Shown one piece after another: positions 53,320-61,868 of a stretch of 64,000 nt of DNA. The notes beneath the pieces were generated by a model, which saw nothing but the letters and a program-made list of their open reading frames with translations, made no database searches and was not told the origin of the DNA. Source of the stretch: Acetobacteraceae bacterium (GTDB taxonomy: Bacteria; Pseudomonadota; Alphaproteobacteria; Acetobacterales; Acetobacteraceae). The stretch is taken from assembly GCA_030041255.1 (NCBI GenBank), contig JASHOF010000156.1:1-64000 (forward strand), given 5' to 3'. Numbering within the stretch: the stretch's first letter is position 1; every line of letters begins with the position of its first letter. The position numbers were made by a program, and so were the translations under genes.

Positions 53320-54208
53320 TCCCCGACCATCTCGTGCCACGGCCTCCCACGCCCGCGGTTCTGATCGGGCCGGGCTGGCCAGCCCGGCCCGGGCATCTCA
53401 ATCTGACCCAAACGGACGGCAACGTCATAAGACAAGCGGTGCGTGACCTCTACCGCGATCTCCGCGGCGCAAAGCTCGTCGAGCAGCCTGAGGGCGTTCT
53501 TGCCCGCAATGCCGGGAACCCGCGCCAGCGAGGTGGCAGAGATCATAGGCGCAGCCACTAGCACGTCCACCGCTGCGGTGGCATGCGATGTCTTCCGTCG
53601 CGGAGCAATGGCTCGCTGCGCTTCGAGCCAGGCTCGCTCCATGGTGACAAGAAGACCGAGGCAGTCGGCAGCCTCCGCCGCCAAGGCCCGCACAAAGGCC
53701 GCCGTCCAGATCCCCGACTCCGACGACCGCATCGCGCGCAGAGCAGCGGCTCCGGTCAGCGGCACGGGCAGCCGGAGAAGGTGGCGGCCGGTCCAGAAGT
53801 GAACGAGGGCCGTGTGGAATCGGCGCCCTCCCCTCCCCGCTCTCGATCCAGACCCGGAAACCATGCGCAACTGCGAGCAGCGGCGGCAAAACGTCGGGTT
53901 GGCCAGCGAGCACAGACTCGGCTCGTTGCACCTCCCCTTCCTGATCAAAGTCCGGTTCCACCGGCCACTGATGCAAAGTGAGCGCTCTCCGGGCGGCATC
54001 GATGATGCGCAGGTAGGGGTCCATGCGCAGCCGCAACCCTTCGAGCATCGCCGCCAGATGCCAGGATCGATCGCGGCCCCATCCACGCTTGCCTGGCGGC
54101 GCATGGCGTCGAGCCGCGCCCGATAGAGGAAGGCTTGGCGGAGCGGATGGCTTGCCAGCGCCTGATCGAGGCGGGCCATCGCTGCGGAAGCCTCGGCGAC
54201 AGCATCAT
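53320..54208 (-). pseudogene. RHE_PE00001-family protein, frameshifted and 5'-truncated
   Basis: The translation runs in three segments: SDDAVAEASAAMARLDQALA...RRQASVDGAAIDP (54208 to about 54065); then, in another frame, MLEGLRLRMDPYLRIIDAAR...GFRVWIESGEGRAP (to about 53815); then, back in the first frame, TALVHFWTGRHLLRLPVPLTG...IAGKNALRLLDELCAAEIAV. Together these match the DUF1612/HTH proteins called RHE_PE00001. The first shift fits loss of one C in CCCTGG. The 5' end is lost at the IS256 junction near 54200. Function of intact members unknown. Confidence 0.75.
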
Positions 54209-55091
54209 CGCTTTGTATGCGCGCGGCCTGACGGTGCGCGAGATTCAGGGTTATCCGGCCGAAGCCTATGGCACGGAGGTCGGCCACGACTTGATCGGCA
54301 CGGTGACGGACGGGGTTCTGGCGGAGGTGACCGCCTGGCAAGGCCAGCCGTTGGAGCCGGTCTATCCGGTGGTGTTCTTCGACGCGTTGCGGGTGAAGAC
54401 CCGGGGAGACAATGGGGTGCGCGACAAGGCGGTGTATCTGGCGCCGGGTGTGCGGCGCGATGGCACACGGGAGGTGCTGGGCCTGTGGATCGAGAGCACC
54501 GAGGGGACCCCATTCTGGATGAAGGTTTTCAACGACCTGAAGACCCGCGGCGTGAACGACAGCCTGATCGCGGTGAGCGACGGGCTGACGGGGATGCCGG
54601 CGGCGCTGGAAGCGGTATTCCCGCGGACGACGCAGCAAACCTGTATTGTCCACCTGAACCGCAACAGCCTCGACGACGCCAGCTGGAAGGACCGCAAGAT
54701 GCTGGCCAAGGCGCTGCGTCCGATCTATGCGGCGGCCAGCGCCGAGGCGGCGGCATGGGATGCGTTCGCGGACGGTGAATGGGGCCGGAAGTTCCCCACC
54801 GTGGTTGCCGCGTAGCGGCGGGCCTGGGCGCAGGTGGTCCCGTTCTTCGCGTTCCCGTCTGAGATCAGGCGGGTGATCTACACCACCCATGCGGTCGAGA
54901 GCGTGAACGCGCCACTGCGCAAGATCATCAAGACGCGCGGCCATTTCCGGACCGACGACGCGGCGAACAAGCTGATCTGGCTGGCGCTGCGTAACATCGC
55001 CGCCGACTGGGGGAAGGCGGCGCATCGCTGGCAGACAGCGATGAACCAGTTCGCGATCCTATACGAGGGCCGCTTCGATGCGGTGGGCTGA
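54195..55091 (+). pseudogene. IS256-family transposase, truncated and with internal amber codon
   Basis: Recognisable from DSIIALYARGLTVREIQGYP through VYPVVFFDALRVKTRGDNGV, EVLGLWIESTEGTPFW, TCIVHLNRNSLDDASWKDRK, to VPFFAFPSEIRRVIYTTHAV and LAILYEGRF-like end at 55091. A TAG at 54813 replaces the conserved Trp codon of the SWRRAW motif (one base change from TGG). About 60-100 N-terminal residues are missing: the left part is replaced by RHE_PE00001-type sequence. It therefore cannot produce active transposase without suppression. Confidence 0.88.
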
Positions 55092-55126
55092 TCCCTTGGT
55101 TCATCGTTCCGTAACGGAGAACAGCC

Positions 55127-55447
55127 GTGCCCAGAGGCCGTGAACCAGAAGGCAGCACCGCGCTGACCAACGCCGAACGCCAGGCCCGCTTCCGTGCCCG
55201 GCGGCTGACGCTCCCATCACCCGGCGCTGCCAAATCGCCCCGGCCGGCACGGCGCAGCCGCTCGAAACGGTGGAACGCCGCGCTGGCCAAGATGATCGCG
55301 GTGCAGGCCGAGTGTGCCGCGTGGTTCGAAGCCCTGCCCGAAAGCCTGCGCGACAGCACCACCGCGGCGGCGCTTCAGGAGCTGATCGATCTCGATCTGG
55401 ACACCATCGCCACGGTCCAGCCGCCGCCTGGCTATGGCCGTGACTGA
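55127..55447 (+). CDS. Small IS-associated hypothetical protein
   Basis: A 106-residue basic protein. The GTG at 55127 has ACGGAG upstream. N-terminal TALTNAERQARFRARRL resembles a short DNA-binding-type segment; the C-terminal half (WNAALAKMIAVQAECAAWFEALPESL, then ALQELIDLDLDTI) is helical. It lies between the transposase end and the terminal repeat of the IS256-type element, so it looks like a passenger gene of the element. No function is known to me. Confidence 0.6.
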   Translation: MPRGREPEGSTALTNAERQARFRARRLTLPSPGAAKSPRPARRSRSKRWNAALAKMIAVQAECAAWFEALPESLRDSTTAAALQELIDLDLDTIATVQPPPGYGRD

Positions 55448-55625
55448 CCGCGACGTCGCGACGTCCTGGCCAACCGTGGCGCAGCGCCGGAGCCATGCCA
55501 GGTCGGGGCGAAGGAACAGGCGCCTTGATCGAACCAAGGAACAACCGCCGGCCGGCGCTATGGCCTTGTCGGCGCGGTGATCCGTTGCCTACAGTCAATC
55601 GCCCGATGGTGGGCGAGACTGAACC

Positions 55626-55656
55626 TCGCCTCACACACAGAAATTCGGACAGTCCC
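55626..55656. repeat. IS256-type right terminal inverted repeat
   Basis: Read inward on the minus strand the end is GGACTGTCCGAATTTCTGTG followed by TGTGAGG, a sequence like the termini of many IS256-group elements. It marks the right border of the truncated transposon. I could not find the matching left repeat, which fits loss of the left end. Confidence 0.5.
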
Positions 55657-56194
55657 GCCGGCAGCCCGGCAGCCTCTGCGGCTCCCGGGCCATGACGATG
55701 CGTCCGACAGCATCGGTCCGGCCCAACGTCACGCCAAAGAAGAACCGCCAAGCGCACACGGTCTGATCGACGGGCGGCCACGAGCGCTTCTCGCCGATCA
55801 GATGCAACTGATAGGCACGCACCTCGTCAAAGCCCAGCCGATCGGGAGAGCGCCCACAATACCGGCTGAACTTGGCGACCGCATGGAGGTAGGATCGCTG
55901 CGTTGCCGGCGAGAGGTTGCCGATTTCATCGAGCGCGAGGTTGCGGCGCAAATACCGCACGTTCTCGGGAACGGGCTCGACTGCAAAGACATGCCCGGCA
56001 CTGCACCGCATGACCAGGACCAGGGTGACGAGCCCGATATTGGCGCCGACGTCGAGCGTTATGGCGTCCTCGGGAAGGTACCTGCCGATGCAGCGCGCCA
56101 TCGGAAAGTGGCGGGAATCAAAGCCCTTCTGCGCCTGCCAGAAGGGATCGCCGGGTGCACCGGCGAGCCAAGCCTGGCGGTCCCCGATCGTCAT
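55631..56194 (-). pseudogene. Chimeric frame: FkbM methyltransferase / tyrosine recombinase / IS end
   Basis: An open frame of 187 residues made of three unrelated pieces. Residues 1-92 are the N-terminal part of an FkbM-family SAM methyltransferase (ITLDVGANIGLVTLVL, HVFAVEPVPENVRYLRRNL). Residues 93-178 are the SAM-like N-domain of a tyrosine recombinase (LSPATQRSYLHAVAKFSRYC, VRAYQLHLI, WRFFFGVTLGRTD). The last nine residues, RDCPNFCV-stop, are read from the IS256-type terminal repeat. The methyltransferase part would have belonged to the polysaccharide cluster at 56-61 kb. Not expected to be functional, although the fusion is open. Confidence 0.8.
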
Positions 56195-56241
56195 GGTGTG
56201 GACCGGCTTCGTCTCCTTCCTCGATTCTCCCGAGGCCGGTG

Positions 56242-57363
56242 TCAGATCTCCTGGAGCCAGGCGGAAATGTCGCGGGCGAAATCAGCCCAGGTCGGGACGT
56301 GAAGGCGCGCCGCCGCGGCGAAGAGGCGTGCGGCGGTGGCATCGTCCAGCAGAAGCCTGACCGCGGCGGCGATTTCGGGTGCGCTGACGCCGGGCAAACG
56401 AAGTTGCCCATCTGCGGGCAGAAGCCGGATGCTGGGCAGGTCGGCTGGCGTGATGACGGGAATTCCGGCGGCGAGCGCTTCGAAGGGCGTGAGGCCGAAG
56501 CCCTCCGCAACGCTTGCCGTGACGAGGGCACGGGCGCGGCAGAGCGCCGCCCGGACCGTTGCCTCCTGCGGGTGCTCGGCGAAGGTGAAGAGCGGGCAAT
56601 CGGTGAGGGCGGCGAGCATGGCCCGCTCGCGCTCGGCCTCGGCAACGACACGCCCGAGCATGACAAGCGGGGCCGAAATTCCCTTTGCCCAGAGACTCCG
56701 GAACGCCTCGAGAATGACGGTCACGTTCTTGCGTGGCTCGATCGTCCCGAGCACCACGAAGTCCCGTCGCGCCGCATCGAAACTCTGCTTCGGGAGATCA
56801 GGCCCGTCGCCGCCGAGGGGGAACACCGGCCCGCCACTCTGCTCATCACGCATGATCGCGCGCCGATAGTCGGCGCGTGTCTCCCCGCTGATGAACGCGA
56901 CGCGCGGCACCGCGCGCAGCGCCAAGAGATAGTCCATGCGATCGCAAGCGCCGCGGCGGGAGAAGAATGCAGGCTGAAGCCAGGGAAGGAAGTCATAGAC
57001 GAGCCAGCTCACGCGGGACGCACCGGCGCCACAGAGGCGGCGATAGAAGGCGGCGCGAGAGCGGTCGTAGAAGAGTTCGGGATTGAAGATGATCCGCTCC
57101 ACGAGATCGGGAGCGATCGGTGCGGCGGCGCCGTTGGCCGGGGGTTCGGCTTCGCGGCCCGCATCCAGGAGGCGCGCAAGAGTGTCATCAGAGAGGCGCA
57201 CCAGCGTGCCAGCTTCGGAATCGAAGCAGCACGGCAGCAGGGAAGCGGGCCCAGGCCAATGGCGCAGGAGCTCACGCTCCACTCTCTGAATGCCCGTACG
57301 CAGCGGATTCGCGACCAGCTCGGAAAGATCGATCAGGACCTCGTTCACGCCGCTGGCCGCCAT
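56242..57363 (-). CDS. Glycosyltransferase family 4-type protein
   Basis: A 373-residue GT-B glycosyltransferase. The C-terminal nucleotide-sugar domain is clear: FVVLGTIEPRKNVTVILEAF, LPLVMLGRVV-like strand, and ALVTASVAEGFGLTPFEALAAGIPVITP with the conserved E-x7-E. The N-terminal domain starts VLIDLSELVANPLRTGIQRV, as in polysaccharide glycosyltransferases that act on bacterial surface chains. Its start overlaps the 3' end of the larger upstream glycosyltransferase gene by 19 bp. Acceptor and donor unknown. Confidence 0.88.
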   Translation of the reverse strand: MAASGVNEVLIDLSELVANPLRTGIQRVERELLRHWPGPASLLPCCFDSEAGTLVRLSDDTLARLLDAGREAEPPANGAAAPIAPDLVERIIFNPELFYDRSRAAFYRRLCGAGASRVSWLVYDFLPWLQPAFFSRRGACDRMDYLLALRAVPRVAFISGETRADYRRAIMRDEQSGGPVFPLGGDGPDLPKQSFDAARRDFVVLGTIEPRKNVTVILEAFRSLWAKGISAPLVMLGRVVAEAERERAMLAALTDCPLFTFAEHPQEATVRAALCRARALVTASVAEGFGLTPFEALAAGIPVITPADLPSIRLLPADGQLRLPGVSAPEIAAAVRLLLDDATAARLFAAAARLHVPTWADFARDISAWLQEI

Positions 57364-59672
57364 TCTGTCTCGAGACCGAGAAGGCTCAAAAGGCCTTCAG
57401 CATAGTGCGCGTAGTCGTGCGCCGCTGCGTACTCCTCGCTTGCGGCGAGCGGGCGGAAGCGGTGCGCACCTTCTGCGATCAGATCCGCTGCCGCATTGGC
57501 CAGCAGCACCGGACTGACGGGGTCAGGGATGGTGCGAACGAAGGAAGGGGCTTCCATGGCTTCGGCAAGCTCGGCGTTGGCGATCGTCGGCAAGGCCGCC
57601 GCAATGCAGTCGGAGAGGGTGCCGGAGATGCTGCCGAAGCCGAAGCGGCGAAGCTGGATGGCGAGATCGGCGGCAAGCAACCAGTCACGATATGCCGCTT
57701 CGCTTGTATAGGCATCGAGGAACTGCACCCGATCGGTGAGATCGAGACGGCGCGCGAGCGCCCGGAACGGCAAGCCATCGCCCTGCACGGCGCCAACGAA
57801 GACGAGGCGCGCCGCGATCCCCCAGCCGCGCAGCATCTCGAGTGCCCAGATGCATTCCTCGGGGCATTTCGATTCGTGCACATAGCCGAAGCTGGCGAGC
57901 ACGATCTCCTCGCCGGAGAGACCGAGGCGAGCCCGCGCTGCGGCGCGGGCTGCCGGCCGCAGCGCTGCGGCCTGCCAGGGTCGCTGGAGCGAGAACGGCA
58001 GCCAATGCGCGGGAATGTGGTAGCGCTCGGCGGCGAGGCGGGACGTGCGCTGGGAATGGAAGATGAGCGGAGTGCAGGCAGCGGCCAGCTCACCGAGAAA
58101 GAGGGTAGGAAGCTCGGTCTCGTTTGCCAGCCAGGCATCGATCTCTTCGGGCGCTACGCTTCTGCCGAGTTCGGCCGAGGCGACGGCACGCGCCCGCTCC
58201 ATGCCGAGCAGGACGCGATAAAATCCGAGCATGCGCGCGTCGTGCGCGATCGCCGCACCGCCATAGCGCAGAAGCAGATTGAAGATCTGGAGGTGGAACC
58301 CCGAATTGCCGATCACGCCGACGACACGGTCGAAGCGGCGTGAGAGGAAAGGCAGGGCGGAGAGCGGGCAAATGCTGGTGGCGCCTGGCACAGGCGCAGG
58401 GGACGGCGTGGCGGTGAAGAGATGCAGCTCGACCCGCCGGCCAAGCGCACGGGCCGAGGCGGCCGAATAATCGGCGACTCCGGAGTGGTCAGGCGGCAGA
58501 GGCGTGAGGAGTGCGAGACGTGGCCGGCTGCCACGCGCAATTCCCGGCGTTGCAAGGCGCGGTGGCGCGGCCCGTGCCGCAGTCGCCTGCCAGAAGCGCC
58601 CCGCCACTCTCTCGGCGCGGAAACGCGGCCAGACGGCTTCTTGAGAGGCGACAACGGAGGCCGCGAAGGAAGGCTCGCGGAGCACGCGCTCGAGCAGCCA
58701 AGCGAGCGCGCGCGGATCATCGGGCGGGAAAAGCAACGAGGAATCGGCGATCAACTCCGAGTGCACGGGAATGGCAGAGGCAAAGACCGGGGCGGCAGAC
58801 GCCATCGCCTCGATCACCGGCAGCGAAAACCCCTCCGCGTGCGAGGCGACGACGACGGCGAGCGATTCGCGGTAGAGGCGGACCAGCCCGGCATCGTCGA
58901 TACCGCCGGCAAAGGAAAGCAGGGATGGCTCGCCACCGGCTGCCTCATGCAGGGCGGCAAGCCGCCCGACTTCGGTGGGCGGATAGAGTCCGCTGACGAC
59001 GATCGGGACGCGGGCGGCGTTGAGTGCCGTGCTCGTGGCATGCGCGCGCAGCGGACATTCGACGTTCTTGCGCGGGTCTGCCCCTCCTGCCACCAGCACG
59101 TGGCGGCGTGACGCGGAGGAGGAGGAAGCGGCGAAGAGAGGATCGAGCGGCGCACCGGCAGTCGCGATGTCGCGTTCCGGAATGCGGAGCAGCGTGGCGA
59201 GACGGGCGGCAGTGCTGGCAGAGACGGGCAGGAAGAGGCGGTAGCGGCGAAGCCAGGCGAGGGCGGTGTGATAGGCGAGGCGTGTTTCGGTGCGGGTCAG
59301 ATAGCGCTCCGGCGCATCGAATGGGATGAAATCGTGGACCACAGCAGCGGAGAAGATCTCTGAATCTCCGAGCAGACGGGCGACGAAGAGAGGATCGTGC
59401 GTCATCGGCGACGGTTCGATGAACCAGGCCGGGCGGTGAAGGGCTGCGGGCGAGGCCGTGCAGCGCTCGGCATCGAAGAGGGCGCGGTGCGCAGGCGAGA
59501 GTGGCGGCATGGCAGGATCGACAAGCGCCAGGAATCGTGCGGCCTCGAGCTCCGGGGCGGCGGTGCGCGCGGAGGCAACGAGATTCGAGGTCAGCCGGCC
59601 GATGCCGCGCCTGGAATACTCCGGGTCCTGCAGGGCACGCGCATCGACGAGAATGTCGGGCCACCGCGTCAT
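57345..59672 (-). CDS. Double-domain glycosyltransferase (two GT4 modules)
   Basis: A 775-residue protein made of two GT-B glycosyltransferases. The first (about 1-370) begins DILVDARALQDPEYSRRGIGRL and has VLVAGGADPRKNVECPLRAH and VVASHAEGFSLPVIEAMASAAPV. The second (about 385-775) begins RLALLTPLPPDHSGVADYSA and has IVLASFGYVHESKCPEECIW, VFVGAVQGDG, then FGSISGTLSDCIAAALPTI. Two different sugars could be added processively. The ATG at 59672 (MTRWPDIL) is chosen over 59702. It shares a transcript with the glycosyltransferase gene downstream. Confidence 0.88.
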   Translation of the reverse strand: MTRWPDILVDARALQDPEYSRRGIGRLTSNLVASARTAAPELEAARFLALVDPAMPPLSPAHRALFDAERCTASPAALHRPAWFIEPSPMTHDPLFVARLLGDSEIFSAAVVHDFIPFDAPERYLTRTETRLAYHTALAWLRRYRLFLPVSASTAARLATLLRIPERDIATAGAPLDPLFAASSSSASRRHVLVAGGADPRKNVECPLRAHATSTALNAARVPIVVSGLYPPTEVGRLAALHEAAGGEPSLLSFAGGIDDAGLVRLYRESLAVVVASHAEGFSLPVIEAMASAAPVFASAIPVHSELIADSSLLFPPDDPRALAWLLERVLREPSFAASVVASQEAVWPRFRAERVAGRFWQATAARAAPPRLATPGIARGSRPRLALLTPLPPDHSGVADYSAASARALGRRVELHLFTATPSPAPVPGATSICPLSALPFLSRRFDRVVGVIGNSGFHLQIFNLLLRYGGAAIAHDARMLGFYRVLLGMERARAVASAELGRSVAPEEIDAWLANETELPTLFLGELAAACTPLIFHSQRTSRLAAERYHIPAHWLPFSLQRPWQAAALRPAARAAARARLGLSGEEIVLASFGYVHESKCPEECIWALEMLRGWGIAARLVFVGAVQGDGLPFRALARRLDLTDRVQFLDAYTSEAAYRDWLLAADLAIQLRRFGFGSISGTLSDCIAAALPTIANAELAEAMEAPSFVRTIPDPVSPVLLANAAADLIAEGAHRFRPLAASEEYAAAHDYAHYAEGLLSLLGLETEWRPAA

Positions 59673-59809
59673 GGGCGGTTTGGCGTTACCGCCTGCCCGC
59701 AACGAAACGCGGCATTTCAGCTTCCGGCGCGCAGGCAGTCACGCCGTCATGAGAGGCGGATCCCCCGATCGGCGGGCGTTCGCGGAACATGCTGCCAGGC
59801 CGTGTCGTC

Positions 59810-61300
59810 TCAGGCACGGCCGTAGCTGTCTTCGAGGCGGACGATATCGTCCTCTCCGAGATAGGCGCCGGATTGCACCTCGATCAAGGCCATCGGGATG
59901 CGACCCGGGTTCTCCATGCGGTGCACGGCGCCGAGCGGGATGTAGATGCTTTCGTTTTCGCTGAGCAGTTGCTGCTTTTCGCCGACGGTGACGAGCGCGC
60001 TGCCGGCGACGACCGTCCAGTGCTCGGCGCGATGGAAGTGCTTCTGCAGGCTGAGAATGCCGCCGGGGTTGACGACGATGCGCTTGACCTGGAAGCGCTC
60101 TCCCATGAGCAGGCTTTCGTAGTAGCCCCAGGGCCGGACGACGCGCGTGTGAGTGGTCGCTTCCGGCCGCTGAGCGGCGCGCAGACGGTCCACGACGGCT
60201 TTCACCTGCTGCGCCTGATCGCGATGGAGGGCGAGGACCGCATCGTCGGTGACGATGACGACGACATCGGAAAGCCCGACCACGGCGGTCAGCCTTCCCT
60301 CGCTTCGGACATAGCAATTGGCTGCCGATTCCAGGAGGACATCGCCGAGTGCGACGTTTCCCGCGGCATCCTTCGACTTGAGTTGCCAGAGCGCGTGCCA
60401 GTTTCCGACGTCCGACCAGCCGAGATCCGCGGGCACGACGGCGGCCCGGCGGGTGCGCTCGGCGAGCGCGAAGTCGAGGCTGATAGAGGGGGCGGCACGG
60501 AACGCCTCGGGGCCGAGACGGATGAAGTCGGGATCATTGCGGCGGGTCTCGACCGCGCGACGAGCGGCGGCCAGAACTGCCGGCGCGTGCAGAGCCAGCT
60601 CTTCGAGGAGCGTCGCTGCGGTGAAGACGAACATCCCAGAGTTCCAGAGGAACCGTCCGGAAGCGAAGAGCCCGGCTGCGGTTTCACCGTCCGGCTTCTC
60701 GATGAAGCGGGCGACGCGCTGGACGCCCGGTGCCTCCGGCAGCCCGGCGCCGGGCTCAATCCAGCCATAGCCGGTTTCGGGTGCGGTCGGACGCATGCCG
60801 AAGGTGACGATCGAGCCCGCGCGCGCTGCCGGAAGTGCCGCCGCGAGCGCGCGGGCGAGGGCAGCCGCATCAGCGATCGCGGCGTCTGCGGCCATCATCC
60901 AGAGGACCGAAGAAGCGTCCTGTTCCGCCACCAGAAGGGCTGCGACGGCGATCGCCGGGGCGGTATTGCGGCCCTCCGGCTCGAGGACGATCCGGGCGCC
61001 CTCGATTCCCGCGTCGCGCATCTGCTCGGCGATCAGGAAGCGATGCGCTTCGTTGCAGACGATGATCGGTGGGACGAACTCCGGCCCGATGGCCCGGAGT
61101 GCCGTATCCTGGATCAGCGAGCGCTCCGAGACGAGGGGCCAGAGCTGCTTCGGATAATTCTCGCGCGAGAGAGGCCAGAGCCGCGTGCCGGCTCCGCCGG
61201 AAAGGATGACCGGCACGACGCGGCCGGCGCCGGACGGAGCGGAGACGAGAGCCAGCTCATCGGCTTCTGGTGCAAGGAGGTTCATCGCGGGTCCTGACAT
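59810..61300 (-). CDS. manC: Mannose-1-phosphate guanylyltransferase / mannose-6-phosphate isomerase
   Basis: A 496-residue bifunctional enzyme that makes GDP-mannose. The pyrophosphorylase domain has VVPVILSGGAGTRLWPLSRE and FIEKPDGETA; the C-terminal cupin PMI domain has RPWGYYESLLMGERFQVKRI, GGILSLQKHFHRAEHWTVV and ENESIYIPLGAVHRMENPG. The start at ATG 61300 or 61285 is uncertain. Supplies GDP-mannose to the glycosyltransferases encoded downstream (137-bp gap). Confidence 0.95.
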   Translation of the reverse strand: MSGPAMNLLAPEADELALVSAPSGAGRVVPVILSGGAGTRLWPLSRENYPKQLWPLVSERSLIQDTALRAIGPEFVPPIIVCNEAHRFLIAEQMRDAGIEGARIVLEPEGRNTAPAIAVAALLVAEQDASSVLWMMAADAAIADAAALARALAAALPAARAGSIVTFGMRPTAPETGYGWIEPGAGLPEAPGVQRVARFIEKPDGETAAGLFASGRFLWNSGMFVFTAATLLEELALHAPAVLAAARRAVETRRNDPDFIRLGPEAFRAAPSISLDFALAERTRRAAVVPADLGWSDVGNWHALWQLKSKDAAGNVALGDVLLESAANCYVRSEGRLTAVVGLSDVVVIVTDDAVLALHRDQAQQVKAVVDRLRAAQRPEATTHTRVVRPWGYYESLLMGERFQVKRIVVNPGGILSLQKHFHRAEHWTVVAGSALVTVGEKQQLLSENESIYIPLGAVHRMENPGRIPMALIEVQSGAYLGEDDIVRLEDSYGRA

Positions 61301-61438
61301 CTGAAATTCCCGTCTCCTCCCTTGCCGCCATTATGACGCCGCGCCGCGTCGGGGCAAAGGATTCAAGCGCGCGGGTGGGTTGACCCCCGTCGGCGGGTCG
61401 AGGAATCTGGGCTGGCAATGGCAACGGAAGGATCGGCC

Positions 61439-61657
61439 ATGGTGGTGGACATCGAATATTGCGGTCGGTGAGGATATGAACCGCGCGCTCTTGCGGCGCG
61501 GGCCTTGATCCTGGGAAAACTGCCGGACGCCGAGATCCAGCTCAGGAAGACCGGTGGCGGCGTATTCGAGATCACGGTGGACGGAAAGCTTCGCTTCTCG
61601 AAACGGGCGAGCGGACGCTTCCCATCGGACGAAGAGATTCTCGCAACCCTCGATTGA
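61439..61657 (+). CDS. SelW/Rdx-family selenoprotein (in-frame TGA = Sec)
   Basis: A 72-residue thioredoxin-like protein: MVVDIEYCGR-Sec-GYEPRALAARALI, then KLPDAEIQLRKTGGGVFEIT, then VDGKLRFSKRASGRFPSDEE, stop TGA at 61655. The whole Rdx/SelW pattern is present (VxIEYC-x-x-U/C near the start, EIxLxxxxGGVFEIxVDG, GRFPxxxEI near the end), and the reading frame continues unchanged through the TGA at 61469, which stands where selenocysteine (or Cys) of the redox CxxU motif belongs. The ATG at 61439 follows GGAAGGA by 7 bases. A SECIS-like hairpin starts right after the TGA. Read as a normal stop, the product would be a meaningless 10-mer. Predicted thiol-selenol redox protein of unknown substrate. 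Needs SelA/B/C/D encoded elsewhere. Confidence 0.87.
61472..61511 (+). promoter_or_regulatory. SECIS-like hairpin for UGA recoding
   Basis: Immediately 3' of the UGA: GGAT (61472-61475) pairs with ATCC (61508-61511), and CCGCGC (61481-61486) with GCGCGG (61496-61501), plus an inner GC/GC pair capped by TCTT with one bulged G. The apical loop lies about 18-24 bases from the UGA, the distance used by bacterial SelB-dependent SECIS elements. The exact fold has not been computed. Confidence 0.65.
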
Positions 61658-61868
61658 GATTCCGCCCGCTCCGGCGACTGGGCCGGGATGAGCGCGTTGC
61701 CTGCCGCGTGACGGCGGCTCGCCGATTTTTGCGTGTATGGGTTCGGGGCGGCGGAAGCGGCTCCGGGGGTGTGCTTGTTGTGCGTAAGTCCGGACTCGTA
61801 GGGCGGGGACGGCTTGCCCGGGCGGGATGGCGCTTTCATGATGCGCGCTTCCGAACAGAGGCCAAGCC

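Noticed and set aside
53088-55025. A 645-codon minus-strand open frame spanning the RHE_PE00001 remnant and the transposase
   Set aside because: Only the part below about 54208 carries recognisable protein; the rest is antisense to the IS256 transposase.
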